From CAIWHR01 sp963734575 (GTDB lineage: Bacteria > Pseudomonadota > Gammaproteobacteria > Burkholderiales > Casimicrobiaceae), in the NCBI GenBank assembly GCA_963734575.1, contig CAVTHT010000004.1, forward strand, positions 186,001 through 250,000: a stretch of 64,000 bases of DNA. The letters run 5' to 3'. Below are positions 63,837-64,000 of the stretch, piece by piece. The notes under the pieces were generated by a model that made no database searches, was not told the DNA's origin, and worked only from the letters and a program-made list of their open reading frames with translations. Within the stretch, counting starts at the first letter, position 1; the number at the start of each line of letters is the position of its first letter. A program made the translations under genes and the position numbers.

Positions 63837-64000
63837 TCAACCGGTCGCGTCGGACTTTCGACCGTTCGGCGGACGAACGCTCTTGCGCGGCGCGGCGACG
63901 GCGCGCTTCCTTCGGATCCGCGATCAGCGGCCGCCAGAGCTCGACCCGGTCGCCGTCCTCGAGCCGCCTTGTCCAGCGGGCAGCGCTTGCCCGAAACACC
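63837..64000 (-). CDS. rnfH: RnfH-family ubiquitin-like protein, partial at the window edge
   Basis: The C-terminal part of an RnfH (UPF0125) protein is visible: LEDGDRVELWRPLIADPKEA followed by RRRRA. The N-terminus lies beyond 64000. The uninterrupted frame runs on to 63697 across the NlpC start with 60 non-conserved residues. A one-base change near 63875-63890 would instead give PRKSVRPPNGRKSDATG and a stop at 63837, a more normal tail. I chose the shorter end because other genes here show the same kind of error. The function of the family is unknown. Confidence 0.7.

Overview
The window looks like a contiguous piece of a GC-rich betaproteobacterial chromosome. Most genes belong to conserved beta/gammaproteobacterial neighbourhoods: gltA-sucA-sucB-lpdA-zapE; rpoE-rseA-rseB-mucD-lepA-lepB-DUF4845-rnc-era-recO-pdxJ-nagZ; thrS-infC-rpmI-rplT-pheS-pheT-ihfA-merR-tRNA-Pro; gspG to gspN; and mltG-tmk-holB-pilZ-tatD. 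No insertion sequence, integrase, plasmid gene or CRISPR array was seen.

Layout. 0-8.6 kb (+): TCA-cycle block, with three tandem 110-bp repeats between gltA and sucA. 8.7-13.9 kb (+): acrylyl-CoA reductase-like gene, membrane acyltransferase, propionate-CoA ligase and an asparaginase. 13.9-25.9 kb (+): envelope-stress sigma-E operon with a recognisable sigma-E promoter, then the lepA-lepB-rnc-era-recO-pdxJ-nagZ run, interrupted by a 129-bp tandem repeat. 25.9-37.7 kb: accessory metabolism, namely DUF72, an MFS transporter, DUF4112, a lysine/aminoadipate pair with a divergent Lrp-type regulator and a palindromic candidate operator, a methyltransferase, NAD synthetase, an IclR regulator with a metallo-hydrolase lipoprotein, and an esterase. 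37.9-42.6 kb: a complete DSF (diffusible signal factor) quorum-sensing module, rpfC convergent with rpfF, plus rpfG. 42.8-50.5 kb (-): translation cluster with two tRNAs. 50.7-58.5 kb (-): ATP-dependent DNA ligase, a DUF1624 membrane protein and half of a type II secretion operon. 58.5-64 kb: mltG, tmk/holB, pilZ, tatD, an ankyrin protein, an NlpC/P60 hydrolase and a partial rnfH.

The most interesting locus is the rpf module. RpfF has the two catalytic glutamates of DSF synthases. RpfC has the DSF-sensor type N-terminus followed by HisKA, HATPase, receiver and HPt domains. RpfG is a receiver plus HD-GYP cyclic-di-GMP phosphodiesterase. rpfC and rpfF are visibly poorer in GC than their surroundings, whereas rpfG is not, which suggests separate origins. 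A PilZ protein, a possible c-di-GMP-linked partner, and part of a type II secretion system, a common DSF output elsewhere, lie in the same window.

A caution on sequence quality: about ten genes, including the essential infC (twice), thrS and nadE, are each broken by a single-base frameshift. Nearly all are one extra base, several of them in GGGG runs. The most economical reading is uncorrected consensus error, so these genes are annotated as real genes spanning the break.
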